The translations under genes were made by a program, and so were the position numbers. This document shows positions 15,551 through 26,080 of a stretch of 44,884 nucleotides of DNA, piece by piece. The notes below the pieces were generated by a model that saw nothing but the letters and a program-made list of their open reading frames with translations, made no database searches and was not told the origin of the DNA. The stretch covers positions 1 through 44,884 of the forward strand of contig NZ_AUAF01000033.1 in NCBI RefSeq assembly GCF_000428585.1, written 5' to 3'. Source of the DNA: Zooshikella ganghwensis DSM 15267. Its GTDB lineage: Bacteria; Pseudomonadota; Gammaproteobacteria; Pseudomonadales; Zooshikellaceae. Every line of letters begins with the position of its first letter. Within the stretch, counting starts at the first letter, position 1.

Positions 15551-17239
15551 ATGAACCAACCCAATTGGGCCGAGTTTTACCCGGCAGGTGTGGCACGTAC
15601 TATTGCTGTAGATAAATATCAGTCAATTCTTGAAGTAATGGATACATGTTGTCGCCAATTTGCTGATAAACCAGCGTTTACTAATTATGGGTATACGATT
15701 ACTTATGGCGAGTTGTATCAACTTAGCGGTCAATTTGCAGCATTTTTACAGCATGAAACGGACTTACAACCAGGTGATCGAATTGCGATTCAACTGCCCA
15801 ATTTAATTCAATTTCCCATCGCTGTTTTTGGGGCATTGCGTGCAGGGCTTATTGTAGTGAATACCAACCCCTTATATACCGAAAGGGAAATGGAGCATCA
15901 GTTTAAAGACTCAGGTGCTAAAGCGCTGGTCGTGCTGGCTAATATGGCAAGCCTGGCGGAGAAAGTAGTACCAAAAACAGCGGTTAAGCATGTGATTGTG
16001 ACGCAAATAGGTGACATGCTTCCACTTGTTAAACGAACATTAATTAATACGGTCGTTAAACATGTGAAAAAGTTAGTGCCTTCGTTTAACTTGCCCGAAG
16101 CGATTCCCTTTCGGAGAGTATTGTCTGATGGTTCACGTTACACCCTTCGCCCGGTAACTGTACAAGCAGATGATGTTGCTGTTCTACAGTACACTGGTGG
16201 TACGACAGGGGTCGCGAAAGGGGCAATGCTGACCCATCGAAATATTATTGCCAATATGTTACAGGCTAAATCGATGATGGGGAAAGATTTGACTGTGGCT
16301 CAGGAAACTATCATTGCTCCGTTACCGCTATATCATATTTATGCATTTACCTTTCATTGTATGGTTGGCATGTTTACTGGACAACATAACGTGCTGATCA
16401 CTAATCCAAGAGACTTGCCGCGTTTTGTAAAAGAGTTGTCTTCAATTAAGTTTTCTGCCTTTGTGGGCTTAAATACACTATTTGTAGGGTTAATGAATAA
16501 TGAGCGTTTTCGCCAACTCGACTTTAGTGGTCTGCGCTTGACCCTGTCAGGTGGTATGGCATTACAGCTGGATACAGCCCAGCGTTGGCATAGTATTACT
16601 GGGAGTACTATTTGCGAAGGCTATGGCATGACAGAAACATCTCCTATTGTTTGTGTGAATCCCATTCATCAGCCTAAGGTTGGAACTATTGGCGTGCCAG
16701 TACCTAGCACAGAAGTTAAGTTAATGGGAGATAATGGCGAAGTCGATCAGCCAGGAGAAGCCGGTGAACTTTGGGTTCGTGGCCCACAAGTGATGAAGGG
16801 ATATTGGCAGCGTCCAGAAGCAACAATGGAGTCGCTTACAGATGATGGCTGGTTAAAAACAGGAGACATTGCTGCATTTACAACGGAAGGCTATTTAAAA
16901 ATTGTTGATCGTAAAAAAGATATGATTGTTGTTTCGGGCTTTAATGTTTACCCCAATGAATTAGAGGATGTGCTGGCTAAACATCCAGATGTGACACAGT
17001 GCGCAGTGATTGGTGTGCCTAGTGAGAAAACGGGAGAAGCGATAAAAGCGTTTGTGGTATCAAAAAACCCACAATTACGAAAAGAAGATATTGTGCAGTT
17101 TTTTCGGGACCATGTGACTGGTTATAAAATTCCCCGACTTGTTGAGTTTCGTGAAGAATTACCCACCACTAATGTCGGAAAAATTCTGCGTAGACAATTA
17201 CGAGATGAAGAGTTAGGCAAACTGAAAAAAGCGAGTTAG
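15551..17239 (+). CDS. fadD: Long-chain fatty acid-CoA ligase
   Basis: 562 residues, the length of Pseudomonas FadD and E. coli FadD (561). It activates fatty acids to acyl-CoA with ATP at the inner membrane face. The AMP-binding P-loop YTGGTTGVAKG begins at Tyr214. The GYGMTETSP motif is near 357. The C-terminal lid has the FadD signature (GWLKTGDIA, DRKKDMIVVSGFNVYPNE) and the catalytic lysine region TNVGKILRR. Only one copy is present, while P. aeruginosa has two in tandem next to the same hydrolase and MaoC genes. GGAG ten bases upstream supports the start. Confidence 0.95.
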   Translation: MNQPNWAEFYPAGVARTIAVDKYQSILEVMDTCCRQFADKPAFTNYGYTITYGELYQLSGQFAAFLQHETDLQPGDRIAIQLPNLIQFPIAVFGALRAGLIVVNTNPLYTEREMEHQFKDSGAKALVVLANMASLAEKVVPKTAVKHVIVTQIGDMLPLVKRTLINTVVKHVKKLVPSFNLPEAIPFRRVLSDGSRYTLRPVTVQADDVAVLQYTGGTTGVAKGAMLTHRNIIANMLQAKSMMGKDLTVAQETIIAPLPLYHIYAFTFHCMVGMFTGQHNVLITNPRDLPRFVKELSSIKFSAFVGLNTLFVGLMNNERFRQLDFSGLRLTLSGGMALQLDTAQRWHSITGSTICEGYGMTETSPIVCVNPIHQPKVGTIGVPVPSTEVKLMGDNGEVDQPGEAGELWVRGPQVMKGYWQRPEATMESLTDDGWLKTGDIAAFTTEGYLKIVDRKKDMIVVSGFNVYPNELEDVLAKHPDVTQCAVIGVPSEKTGEAIKAFVVSKNPQLRKEDIVQFFRDHVTGYKIPRLVEFREELPTTNVGKILRRQLRDEELGKLKKAS

Positions 17240-17576
17240 CGTACTTTGATCGTTTAAAAATAAAATAAGGGCTGGCTATGTTCGTCAGCTCTCATATTCT
17301 GTGCTTATTTGATGGTTCCTTCCTTTAAAATAGTGTGCAGTGAGTAATTGATAGGTTTTTTATTTAACGTGAAAATATAGTGTAAATAGTTTATTCTCTG
17401 CGCCTATTATCCACGCTATCCTTTAAATACGACGTTTTTTATCAAGAAACTTAAATTGAGCCAGATAACACAATACCGTAGTGAGCTAAGAATTTTAAAT
17501 TTAGTGAGAAAGTTATAATCAAGCGATTTACCTACCCACTCCTTTTCTCTTTATTGATGGAGAAGGAATAAACACT
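17240..17576. other. Non-coding region after fadD (337 bp)
   Basis: It carries the end of the fadD transcript and, at its right end, the ribosome site (GAGAAGGAA) of the possible small gene at 17577. I see no convincing terminator or RNA gene in it. Confidence 0.4.
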
Positions 17577-17741
17577 ATGAAAAAAGTAAATACAGCATAT
17601 CCAATACAAGGGGTTTATTTGGGAGGTCGTCAAGCGATGAAGCCCCAGGGCAAGTTTACTCATCTGAAACTTACGGTAGCAATGTTAACTGATCTAACAG
17701 CGCTGCTGACAACAGGCCCAAATGTGTCGGGAACATATTAG
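17577..17741 (+). CDS. Possible 54-residue small protein, unknown function
   Basis: An ATG with AGAAGGA eight to ten bases upstream opens a 54-codon frame ending in TAG. The protein starts MKKVNTAYPIQGVYLGGRQA and ends LTTGPNVSGTY. It is moderately basic and has no clear membrane segment or signal peptide. A Gly-Gly pair at residues 16-17 recalls double-glycine leader peptides of bacteriocins, but no transporter or modification gene is near. It lies 74 bp before hrpA on the same strand. The good ribosome site is the main support; a chance frame remains possible. Confidence 0.4.
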   Translation: MKKVNTAYPIQGVYLGGRQAMKPQGKFTHLKLTVAMLTDLTALLTTGPNVSGTY

Positions 17742-17815
17742 AACAGCTTTGATGGCCCGTGAGGTGCGTAAAAATGATTCGTGAAGGGTATAGAAAGTTA
17801 AGGCAGTAATTAGCA

Positions 17816-20800
17816 GTGATAACATTTGCAGTGCTTAAAGAACAAATCTCACAAGCGATGCTGAAAGATCGCTTTCGTTTTAATAAACGATTAAACCATT
17901 TACGTAAGACTTATCGCGGAAAAAAAATACCTAATGAAGCATTAATTGCGATACAAGATCAAGTTGCTAAATCAACAGCGTTGGTGCAGTTACGAAAGGC
18001 TAATAGTCCTAAACCAACATATAATGAACAGCTGCCCATTGCGCAAAAAAGAGCTGAGATTCTGGATGCTTTCAAGCAACACCAAGTGATAGTGGTTGCA
18101 GGTGAAACCGGTTCCGGAAAAACAACGCAGCTTCCCAAAATTTGCCTTGAAGCAGGGCAAGGTATTTTGGGTATGATAGGTCATACACAACCTCGCCGCT
18201 TGGCAGCCCGCTCTGTTGCTTCGCGAATTGCTGAAGAGTTACAGACACAATTAGGGGATGCTGTTGGTTATCAGGTACGTTTTACTGATCAGGTGAGCGA
18301 TCAAACCCATATCAAGTTGATGACAGATGGTATTTTATTAGCCGAAATTCAACAGGATCGTTTTCTTAATCAGTACGACACATTAATTATTGATGAGGCC
18401 CATGAGCGCAGTTTAAATATTGATTTTTTATTAGGCTATCTCAAGTGGTTATTACCAAAACGTCCTGAGTTAAAGCTGATAATTACTTCAGCAACCATAG
18501 ATGTGGAACGTTTTTCTCAACACTTTAATCAAGCACCCATTATTGAGGTATCAGGTCGAGCTTATCCGGTAACTGTTCATTATCGTCCATTCTTAGATAA
18601 TGAAGAAGACAGCAGTGATAATAAGCGTGATACGGATGAAAAACAGCTGCAAGGCATTATCAGTGCTTTGCGGGAAATTGAACAGTTAGAACGTCAAGGT
18701 CAGGTTCCTCGACTGGGGGACGTGCTTGTGTTTTTGAGTGGTGAGCGAGAAATTCGTGATACCGCTAAAGCGTTGCGACAGGCAGCTTTTCGGGATACAG
18801 AGGTACTGCCACTCTACGCTCGTTTAACGGCGGCTGAGCAACAACGTGTCTTTCAACCGCACCGAGGTAGAAGGGTTGTGTTAGCGACCAATGTCGCTGA
18901 AACATCCATCACCGTGCCAGGCATTCGTTATGTTATTGATCCAGGAACAGCACGAGTCAGCCGTTACAGCTACCGTTCAAAAGTACAGCGACTTCCGATT
19001 GAGGCGGTTTCTCAGGCCAGTGCAAACCAGCGTAAAGGCCGATGTGGGCGGGTAGTAGAAGGAGTATGCTTTCGCTTATTCAGTGAAGAAGACTTTTTAG
19101 GAAGGCCAGAGTTTACAGAGCCGGAAATTCAGCGTACTAATCTCGCCTCGGTCATTTTAAAAATGCTGCAAATGCGGCTTGGGGATATAACGGCATTTCC
19201 ATTTGTAGACCCTCCCGATAATCGCTTGATTAACGATGGACTCAAATTATTGCAGGAATTACAGGCAATTGATCATCAGCAGCGATTGACGCCTTTAGGC
19301 CGGCAGTTGGCACAACTACCTGTTGACCCCAGAATGGGACGAATGCTGGTTGCAGGTGCTGGGCTTCAAGCATTGCGTGAAGTATTAATTATTGCCAGTG
19401 CGTTGAGTATTCAAGACCCTCGAGAGCGTCCTACTGAAAAGCAGCAGGCGGCTGATCAACAGCATGCTCAGTTTAAGCATGATGACTCTGACTTTTTAAG
19501 TTTTGTTCAGTTATGGGATGCATATGAGAATCAGCGTCAGGAGCTAAGTCAAAACCAGTTGCGTAAGTATTGCAAGCAGCACTTTTTGTCGTATTTACGT
19601 ATGCGGGAGTGGCGAGACTTACATCATCAATTAATGTTGGCATGTCGGCAACTGGGATTAAAAATTAATCAGGAACCCGCTGAGTATGCAGCAGTTCACC
19701 AAGCGTTAGTACCAGGGTTACTGGGAAATATTGGTACTAAATTGGAGCAGGGGGAGTACCAGGGCGCTCGTAATAAAAAGTTTTATTTATTTCCTGGGTC
19801 CGCGTTATTTAAACGACAACCGAAATGGGTGATGTCTGCAGAGTTGGTTGAAACCTCTAAGCTTTATGGACGAATTTTAGGAAAAATCGAGCCAGAGTGG
19901 GTTGAAAAAACGGCAGAGCACTTATTAAAAAGGCATTATTTTGAGCCGCACTGGGAAAAGCGGCGTGGGCAAGTGGTTGCATTTGAGCAGGTCACTCTCT
20001 ATGGCCTCATTGTGGTGCCTCGTCGCAAAATAGATTATCGAAAAATTGATCCAGTGGTCGCTCGTCAACTTTTTATTCGAGGTGCTTTGGTTGAGGGTAA
20101 TTTTACTACTCAAGGTGATTTCTTTGAGTATAACCAGCTACAAATTGATGCGGTTGAAAATTTGGAAGCTAAAGCCCGGCGACGTGATATTTTAGTGGAC
20201 GAAGAAGTGCTGTATCAGTTTTATGATGAACGTATTCCTCATCATATTGCTGATGCGAGAAGCTTTGAGCGATGGCGAAAAACACAGGAGAAAAAAGACC
20301 CGGATTATTTGTTGCTCACTCAGGAATATTTAATGCGCCATGAGGCTGAGCATATTACGGCGGAACAATACCCTGACCAGTTTGCTTGGCAGGGAGTCCA
20401 TTATCCGTTGAGTTATCACTTTGATCCAACAGCAGATGATGATGGAGTGACGTTACAAGTGCCCGTTGCGGCTTTACCACAGTTACCACGTAACCGATTG
20501 CAATGGTTGGTTCCTGGATTAATTGAAGAAAAGTGTACAGCATTAATTCGAGGCTTACCGAAGGCTGTCCGTAAAAACTTTGTGCCTGTGCCTGATTTTG
20601 TGAATGCCGCATTGGAAGCGATTTCACCTGATGATACACCCCTCACTGAAAAGCTGGGGGAGCAGTTGCGGAAAATGACAGGAATACGCGTATCAGAGGA
20701 AGAATGGCAACAGGTCAAATTAGCTGCTCATTTGCAAATGAATATTCATGTTGTGGATGAACAGGGTAGAAGCTTGGGGCAGGGGCGTGATTTGCAAGCA

Positions 20801-21739
20801 CTGCTCCAACAGTTTGCAGATGTAGCTGAAGCATCACTAAAGCAATTGTCAGATCATGGATTAGAAAGGGATGGGATCACCCAGTGGAATTTTGATTATT
20901 TGCCTGAAGAAATTACTCAGCAACAGCAGGGGTTGGTGATTCGTGGGTATCCTGCTTTAGTGGATGAAAAAAATAGTGTAGCACTTAAAGTGTTTGCAAC
21001 TGAGGACAAGGCCAAAGCAGAACATCATCGTGGTGTAACCCGACTGGCGCTGTTAGCACTGCCTTCGCAACAGCTGAAGTATTTGCGCACACAAATGCCA
21101 CAGTTAAAACAAGTAGCGCTGTGGGGTGTGAATGTTTATCCCAAGTCTTTATTAGAAGAAGATATTATTTGGCTGGCAGCCAATACTCTTTTACATGATG
21201 AGGAAATTGAGCCTCCCCGTAATGAAGCTGATTTTCTAGTACTAATTGAAAAGCTGAGAGGGAACTTAGCGTCATTAGTGAGTGAGATAACGGCGTTATT
21301 GGTTGACGTTTTTTCTCGTTATCATGCTATTAATAAGCAGCTTAAAGGGCGTATTTCGCTAGCAGTCGCGCGCTCACTTGCTGATATAAAGTTTCAGCTG
21401 CAGCAATTAGTGTATAGAGGATGCCTACGAGACGTTCCATTATGTTGGTTGAGACATTATCCGCGCTATCTTGATGCCATATTACAACGGCTTGATAAGC
21501 TAGGTGGGCAAATTCCTCGGGATAATGCTCATACTGAAGAATTGACTCAACTTTGGGAAGCTTATCAGCAACGTGTATCTGCATTGCAGGGCGCCTCCCT
21601 GGCATGCCCTCATCTTCAGCTTTATCGCTGGCTTTTAGAGGAGTATCGCGTATCCCTATTTGCCCAGTCATTAAAAACCAGTGTTCCGATATCAGCAAAG
21701 CGTTTGCGTAAGCAGTGGGAACTGGTGCTACAACCATAA
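17816..21739 (+). CDS. hrpA: ATP-dependent RNA helicase HrpA (DEAH box)
   Basis: 1307 residues; E. coli HrpA is 1300. Walker A is GETGSGKT at 96-103 and the DEAH box is at 193-196, followed by the SAT motif and QRKGRCGR (motif VI). The winged-helix, ratchet and OB-fold regions follow, then the long C-terminal extension (DUF3418) that separates HrpA from other DEAH helicases. HrpA rescues stalled ribosomes and processes some mRNAs in E. coli. The GTG at 17816 is the first start; no strong ribosome site is visible, and in-frame GTG (17831) and ATG (17858) are alternatives. The frame is intact throughout. Confidence 0.95.
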   Translation: MITFAVLKEQISQAMLKDRFRFNKRLNHLRKTYRGKKIPNEALIAIQDQVAKSTALVQLRKANSPKPTYNEQLPIAQKRAEILDAFKQHQVIVVAGETGSGKTTQLPKICLEAGQGILGMIGHTQPRRLAARSVASRIAEELQTQLGDAVGYQVRFTDQVSDQTHIKLMTDGILLAEIQQDRFLNQYDTLIIDEAHERSLNIDFLLGYLKWLLPKRPELKLIITSATIDVERFSQHFNQAPIIEVSGRAYPVTVHYRPFLDNEEDSSDNKRDTDEKQLQGIISALREIEQLERQGQVPRLGDVLVFLSGEREIRDTAKALRQAAFRDTEVLPLYARLTAAEQQRVFQPHRGRRVVLATNVAETSITVPGIRYVIDPGTARVSRYSYRSKVQRLPIEAVSQASANQRKGRCGRVVEGVCFRLFSEEDFLGRPEFTEPEIQRTNLASVILKMLQMRLGDITAFPFVDPPDNRLINDGLKLLQELQAIDHQQRLTPLGRQLAQLPVDPRMGRMLVAGAGLQALREVLIIASALSIQDPRERPTEKQQAADQQHAQFKHDDSDFLSFVQLWDAYENQRQELSQNQLRKYCKQHFLSYLRMREWRDLHHQLMLACRQLGLKINQEPAEYAAVHQALVPGLLGNIGTKLEQGEYQGARNKKFYLFPGSALFKRQPKWVMSAELVETSKLYGRILGKIEPEWVEKTAEHLLKRHYFEPHWEKRRGQVVAFEQVTLYGLIVVPRRKIDYRKIDPVVARQLFIRGALVEGNFTTQGDFFEYNQLQIDAVENLEAKARRRDILVDEEVLYQFYDERIPHHIADARSFERWRKTQEKKDPDYLLLTQEYLMRHEAEHITAEQYPDQFAWQGVHYPLSYHFDPTADDDGVTLQVPVAALPQLPRNRLQWLVPGLIEEKCTALIRGLPKAVRKNFVPVPDFVNAALEAISPDDTPLTEKLGEQLRKMTGIRVSEEEWQQVKLAAHLQMNIHVVDEQGRSLGQGRDLQALLQQFADVAEASLKQLSDHGLERDGITQWNFDYLPEEITQQQQGLVIRGYPALVDEKNSVALKVFATEDKAKAEHHRGVTRLALLALPSQQLKYLRTQMPQLKQVALWGVNVYPKSLLEEDIIWLAANTLLHDEEIEPPRNEADFLVLIEKLRGNLASLVSEITALLVDVFSRYHAINKQLKGRISLAVARSLADIKFQLQQLVYRGCLRDVPLCWLRHYPRYLDAILQRLDKLGGQIPRDNAHTEELTQLWEAYQQRVSALQGASLACPHLQLYRWLLEEYRVSLFAQSLKTSVPISAKRLRKQWELVLQP

Positions 21740-21798
21740 CCTTATCTGACCTTTGGATATGTATATCCAACCCTAGAATAACGACAAGCGAGGCGAAA

Positions 21799-22929
21799 GT
21801 GACAGAGATTGTCATAACTGGAACAGGGCTATACAGCCCTGATGATGTGATTACAAATGAAGAACTCGTAGCATCATTTAATGCTTATGTCAGTCATTAT
21901 AATGAACGACACAGTGTGGCTATTGAAATGGGCGATATGGAGCCACTTCAGACTTCAAGTGCTGACTTTATAGTTAAAGCTTCAGGTATCAAACGACGAC
22001 ATGTTTTGGATAAAGCGGGAATACTGGATATAACCAGGATGTATCCTAAGCTACCTGAGCGGACAGATGATGAGTTGTCTATTCAAGCAGAAATGGCATT
22101 GATGGCAGCTCATGAGGCTTTGGCTGATGCAGGTCGAAAGGCTGAAGAGGTTGATGGGGTTATCATCGCTTGTTCAAATATGCAGCGTGCTTATCCGGCG
22201 ATGGCTGTTGAGCTTCAGCAAGCGCTTGGTGCACAGGGTTTTGCATATGATATGAATGTTGCTTGCTCCTCCGCCACTTTTGGTATTCAGGCGGCTGTTA
22301 ATGCAATTCGGTCAGGTTCGGCAAAGTGTATGTTGGTGGTGAGTCCGGAAATTTGCTCTGCTCACTTAAATTTTAGAGACCGGGATAGCCACTTTATTTT
22401 TGGTGACGCCTGTACGGCTGTGGTGCTTGAAAATCGATCTGATGCAATTACATCTCGCCCGCTGATGATAATGGGGGAGCGCTTAATAACTCAGTTTTCA
22501 AATAATATCCGCAATAATTTTGGCTTTTTGAATCGTTGTGTTGAGTCAGATGTGAAAGGTGCTAATGCTGATAAGTTATTTATGCAGCAGGGACGCAAAG
22601 TATTTAAGGATGTATGTCCTATGGTATCAAACTTGGTTGTAGACCATTTACAACAGCTTGATATTAATGCACAACAGATTCGCCGTCTGTGGTTGCACCA
22701 AGCTAATTTGAACATGAATCAGCTGATTGCCCGTCGTATTTTAGGTCGGGAACCCGCTAATGATGAAGCGCCTGTTATACTGGACGAATATGCAAATACC
22801 AGCTCTGCGGGATCAATTATCTGCTTTCATCTACATCGCCAAGATTTGCTTGAAGGAGACATTGGAGTAATTTGTTCCTTTGGTGCAGGTTATTCAGCAG
22901 GCTCAATTATTGTAAAACAGCTTGCGTGA
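21799..22929 (+). CDS. Beta-ketoacyl-ACP synthase III (FabH-like, PA3286 type)
   Basis: 376 residues from a GTG with GAGG five bases before it; the frame stays open further upstream into hrpA, but those residues do not look like this family. The thiolase-fold triad is Cys156 (NVACSSATFG), His300 (LWLHQAN) and Asn333 (YANTSSAGS). It is longer than housekeeping FabH (about 320) because of an N-terminal insertion (AYVSHYNERHSVAIEMGDMEPL). This form matches P. aeruginosa PA3286, reported to condense medium-chain acyl-CoA from beta-oxidation with malonyl-ACP and so return it to fatty-acid synthesis. It follows hrpA by 59 bp, and hrpA and the lipid genes are neighbours in Pseudomonas too. Confidence 0.9.
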   Translation: MTEIVITGTGLYSPDDVITNEELVASFNAYVSHYNERHSVAIEMGDMEPLQTSSADFIVKASGIKRRHVLDKAGILDITRMYPKLPERTDDELSIQAEMALMAAHEALADAGRKAEEVDGVIIACSNMQRAYPAMAVELQQALGAQGFAYDMNVACSSATFGIQAAVNAIRSGSAKCMLVVSPEICSAHLNFRDRDSHFIFGDACTAVVLENRSDAITSRPLMIMGERLITQFSNNIRNNFGFLNRCVESDVKGANADKLFMQQGRKVFKDVCPMVSNLVVDHLQQLDINAQQIRRLWLHQANLNMNQLIARRILGREPANDEAPVILDEYANTSSAGSIICFHLHRQDLLEGDIGVICSFGAGYSAGSIIVKQLA

Positions 22930-23785
22930 TTCTTTGTTGGGTTAGATTGTTTCAGTGAGGGGGTGTTAGTTTAACAAGACATCCCTTTTTTTATGAAATA
23001 ACAACCACTGTATCCGGTTACTTCAGCTGAAATTGACTTGTGTCAATTTTTGGTGGATTGTTTTCGTTAAACTACATACATAATATTCAGTTTTGATCTG
23101 TGAGCATTAAACGATTCTAAGCGGTATATAACCCGTAAATAATTGCCATTTTATTCTGAAAGTAATGCAACAAATGGTGTAAGAATCAGTCAAAGTTATT
23201 TGACGCCATATACAACATTTATTGGTTTATCCAACACTCTTTGTCGCTGTGCATACTCACCACTTCAAAACTGAGCGTCGCTGCGCAACGGTTCTTTGAG
23301 CTATCAAATTTTGCGGCCAAGACAGTCGTCAGATACACATCTCAGGTGATCCCTGAAATATATGACTCCTGGCCGATAAGGTAGAGAGGCCAGCTATCAT
23401 CATGTGGATCATGCAATGTGTTGCTCAAACAGTATTCAGTCACTTGACCTCTGTGTCTAAGCAGTGTCTCTGCTTATTTCAGATTGTTCATTCAAAGTAC
23501 TCAAACTCTAGGCAGATCCTTACTATGCTAAGTTTAGAGCATCTGCTATCTGTTCTTGCTGTAGCAAATTTAGCTGTGCGTGCCGTCATTAGAGCTTATA
23601 GACAAGTAGATACGTCATTTTTCATCACTTTTTTTCTAGTATCTTGGTTTCATGGCCTAAGCTCAAAGGCAATCTACAGCTGTGTTTTATATGTATGCAA
23701 CGAATTTGGGGTATTACTTAATCATCATCAACTGATGAGATAAGTGGTATCAGGCAACTTTTAGAAAAAATACGAGGGTATAACC
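22930..23785 (+). other. Long leader / regulatory region of pflB (856 bp)
   Basis: No convincing gene. It contains an FNR/ANR-like box (23033-23046), a palindrome GTCAAA-GTTA-TTTGAC (23189-23204), and two short adjacent hairpins, TCAGG/CCTGA (23342-23356) and CTGGCC/GGCCAG (23369-23393). A 113-codon frame at 23402-23743 looks like chance. If transcription starts near the FNR box, the 5' leader is about 700 nt. Confidence 0.6.
23030..23049 (+). promoter_or_regulatory. FNR/ANR-like box upstream of pflB
   Basis: TTGACTTGTGTCAA (23033-23046) fits the FNR-family pattern TTGAY-N4-RTCAA perfectly on both halves, and AAA/TTT extend the symmetry to 8-bp arms. A -10-like TACATA is at 23073-23078, which would place the start near 23085 and the box near -45. 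This is close to the -41.5 position of FNR-activated promoters. Anaerobic control of pflB is established in E. coli; here it is inferred. Confidence 0.7.
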
Positions 23786-26059
23786 ATGTATAAAGATGAT
23801 CTTGCTACAGCGAATGTAGGTAGTGATTTGCCTGATCCTTGGCAAGGGTTTAATGGCGGTGACTGGCAGACTGCTGTTAATGTTCGTGACTTTATTCAGA
23901 AAAACTATTCACCTTATGAAGGTGATGATAGCTTCCTTGCAGGTCCTACTGAGCGTACTCAAAAGCTGTGGGATAAAGTGCTTGAGTTGATGAAGCAGGA
24001 AAATGCTAAAGGTGGCCCTTTAGACTTTGATACTGAGGTCGTCTCTAATATTACTTCTCACCCTGCAGGTTACATTGATAAAGACCTTGAGGTTATTGTT
24101 GGTCTGCAAACTGAAAAGCCCTTAAAGCGTGCCATTATGCCAAATGGTGGTATTCGTATGGTTGAAGCTTCTTGCCAAGCTTATGACCGTGAGCTTTCGC
24201 CTCAGGTTTCTGAAATTTTCACAAAATACCGTAAGACTCATAACCAGGGTGTGTTTGATGTTTATACCCCTGAAATTCTGAAGTGTCGTAAAGCCGGTAT
24301 CGTTACAGGCTTACCTGATGCCTATGGACGTGGCCGCATTATTGGTGACTACCGTCGTATAGCGTTATATGGGATTGATCGCTTAATTGAGGACAAGCAA
24401 CAGCAAAAAGCTGACCTTAACCCAGATTCTTTTGATGAAGATGTGATGCGCTTGCGTGAGGAGCTGTCTGACCAAGTCCAAGCGTTGAAAGATATGAAAG
24501 TGATGGCACAGAGCTATGGCTTTGACATCTCTCGCCCTGCAGTGACAGCACGTGAAGCGATTCAGTGGACTTATTTTGCTTACTTGGCAGCGGTTAAGTC
24601 TCAAAATGGTGCTGCCATGAGTATTGGCCGTATTTCTTCTTTCTTGGATATTTACATTAAGCGTGATATTGACAATGGGTCTTTGACTGAGTCTGAAGCG
24701 CAAGAAATGATAGATGACTTGGTTGTTAAATTACGCATGGTGCGCTTTTTAAGAACGCCTGAGTATGATCAACTGTTCTCCGGTGATCCTACTTGGGTAA
24801 CAGAAGTTATCGGTGGTATGGGTGAAGATGGCCGCACGTTGGTCACTAAAAACTCATTCCGTGTCCTAAATACACTTTATAACTTGGGACCAGCACCTGA
24901 GCCTAACCTGACAGTCTTATGGTCTGAGCAGTTACCGAAAAACTTTAAAAACTTCTGTTCTAAAGTATCTATCGATACCAGCTCGATCCAGTATGAAAGT
25001 GACGACTTAATGCGTCCTAAGTTTGGTGACGACTATGGTATTGCCTGCTGTGTATCAGCAATGCGTATTGGTAAGCAAATGCAGTTCTTTGGTGCTCGCT
25101 GTAACCTTGCTAAAACCATGCTTTACGCTATCAACGGCGGTATGGATGAGAAAATTGGTTTGCAAGTAGGACCAAAAATGGAAGTAATGGCTGATGAATA
25201 CCTGGATTTTGATAAAGTCTGGGAGCGCTTTGACCATTATATGGATTGGGTTGCGAATCAGTACGTTAAGTCTTTGAATATTATTCACTATATGCATGAC
25301 CGTTATAGCTATGAAACTGCTCTGATGGCCCTGCATGATCGTGATGTGTACCGTACTATGGCTTGTGGTATTGCTGGCCTATCTATTGTGGCGGACTCAC
25401 TGGCAGCGATTAAATACGCGAAAGTGAAGCCAGTACGCAATGATGAAGGGTATGTCATTGATTACCAGATTGAAGGCGATTTTCCTAAGTTTGGTAACAA
25501 CGATGACCGGGTTGACCAAATCGCAGTGGATGTTGTACATCGCTTTATGGAGCACGTCCGTAAGAACCCAACTTATCGCAAGTCTGTACCAACACAGTCT
25601 ATCCTGACCATTACTTCTAATGTTGTCTATGGTAAGAAAACAGGTACCACACCTGACGGGCGTAAAGCGGGTGAACCTTTTGCACCTGGTGCAAACCCCA
25701 TGCATGGTCGTGATGAAAAAGGTGCGCTAGCGTCATTACTGTCTGTATCTAAGCTACCATACAATGATGCTGAAGATGGTATTTCCTATACTATGTCTTT
25801 AGTACCTGGAGGTTTAGGTAAAGATAAAAACGCTCAAGTGACAAACCTAAGTGCGATGCTTGATGGGTACTTCAAAGCCAGTGGTCATCATGTTAACGTC
25901 AATGTGTTAAATAAAGAAACCTTAATGGATGCAATGGAACATCCAGATCAGTATCCACAATTGACTATTCGTGTGTCAGGTTACGCTGTAAACTTTGTTA
26001 AGTTGACACGTGAGCAGCAAATGGATGTTATTTCTCGGACATTCCATGCCAGAATGTAA
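23786..26059 (+). CDS. pflB: Formate C-acetyltransferase (pyruvate formate-lyase)
   Basis: 757 residues; E. coli PflB is 760. A cytosolic glycyl-radical enzyme that splits pyruvate with CoA into acetyl-CoA and formate without oxygen. The two active-site cysteines are Cys421-Cys422 ([10 protein letters not shown]), and the radical glycine is Gly732 in RVSGYAVNF. Both are intact, so it should be functional after activation by PflA, encoded 160 bp downstream. GAGGGTATAACC before the ATG supplies the ribosome site. No focA formate channel gene is adjacent. PFL is uncommon among marine Oceanospirillales to my knowledge, which suggests either horizontal gain or a microaerobic lifestyle. Confidence 0.96.
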   Translation: MYKDDLATANVGSDLPDPWQGFNGGDWQTAVNVRDFIQKNYSPYEGDDSFLAGPTERTQKLWDKVLELMKQENAKGGPLDFDTEVVSNITSHPAGYIDKDLEVIVGLQTEKPLKRAIMPNGGIRMVEASCQAYDRELSPQVSEIFTKYRKTHNQGVFDVYTPEILKCRKAGIVTGLPDAYGRGRIIGDYRRIALYGIDRLIEDKQQQKADLNPDSFDEDVMRLREELSDQVQALKDMKVMAQSYGFDISRPAVTAREAIQWTYFAYLAAVKSQNGAAMSIGRISSFLDIYIKRDIDNGSLTESEAQEMIDDLVVKLRMVRFLRTPEYDQLFSGDPTWVTEVIGGMGEDGRTLVTKNSFRVLNTLYNLGPAPEPNLTVLWSEQLPKNFKNFCSKVSIDTSSIQYESDDLMRPKFGDDYGIACCVSAMRIGKQMQFFGARCNLAKTMLYAINGGMDEKIGLQVGPKMEVMADEYLDFDKVWERFDHYMDWVANQYVKSLNIIHYMHDRYSYETALMALHDRDVYRTMACGIAGLSIVADSLAAIKYAKVKPVRNDEGYVIDYQIEGDFPKFGNNDDRVDQIAVDVVHRFMEHVRKNPTYRKSVPTQSILTITSNVVYGKKTGTTPDGRKAGEPFAPGANPMHGRDEKGALASLLSVSKLPYNDAEDGISYTMSLVPGGLGKDKNAQVTNLSAMLDGYFKASGHHVNVNVLNKETLMDAMEHPDQYPQLTIRVSGYAVNFVKLTREQQMDVISRTFHARM

Positions 26060-26080
26060 TCTCTGAAGATTATCTCGTTC

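Noticed and set aside
17577-17741. Double-glycine bacteriocin precursor
   Set aside because: A Gly-Gly pair alone is weak, and no peptidase-transporter or modification gene is nearby.
21342-21815. 157-codon reverse frame over the end of hrpA
   Set aside because: It is the antisense shadow of hrpA and the start of the ketoacyl synthase gene; no protein family features.
23402-23743. 113-codon forward frame in the pflB leader
   Set aside because: It has no recognisable domain, mixed and cysteine-rich composition, and no good ribosome site. It looks like chance within a regulatory region.
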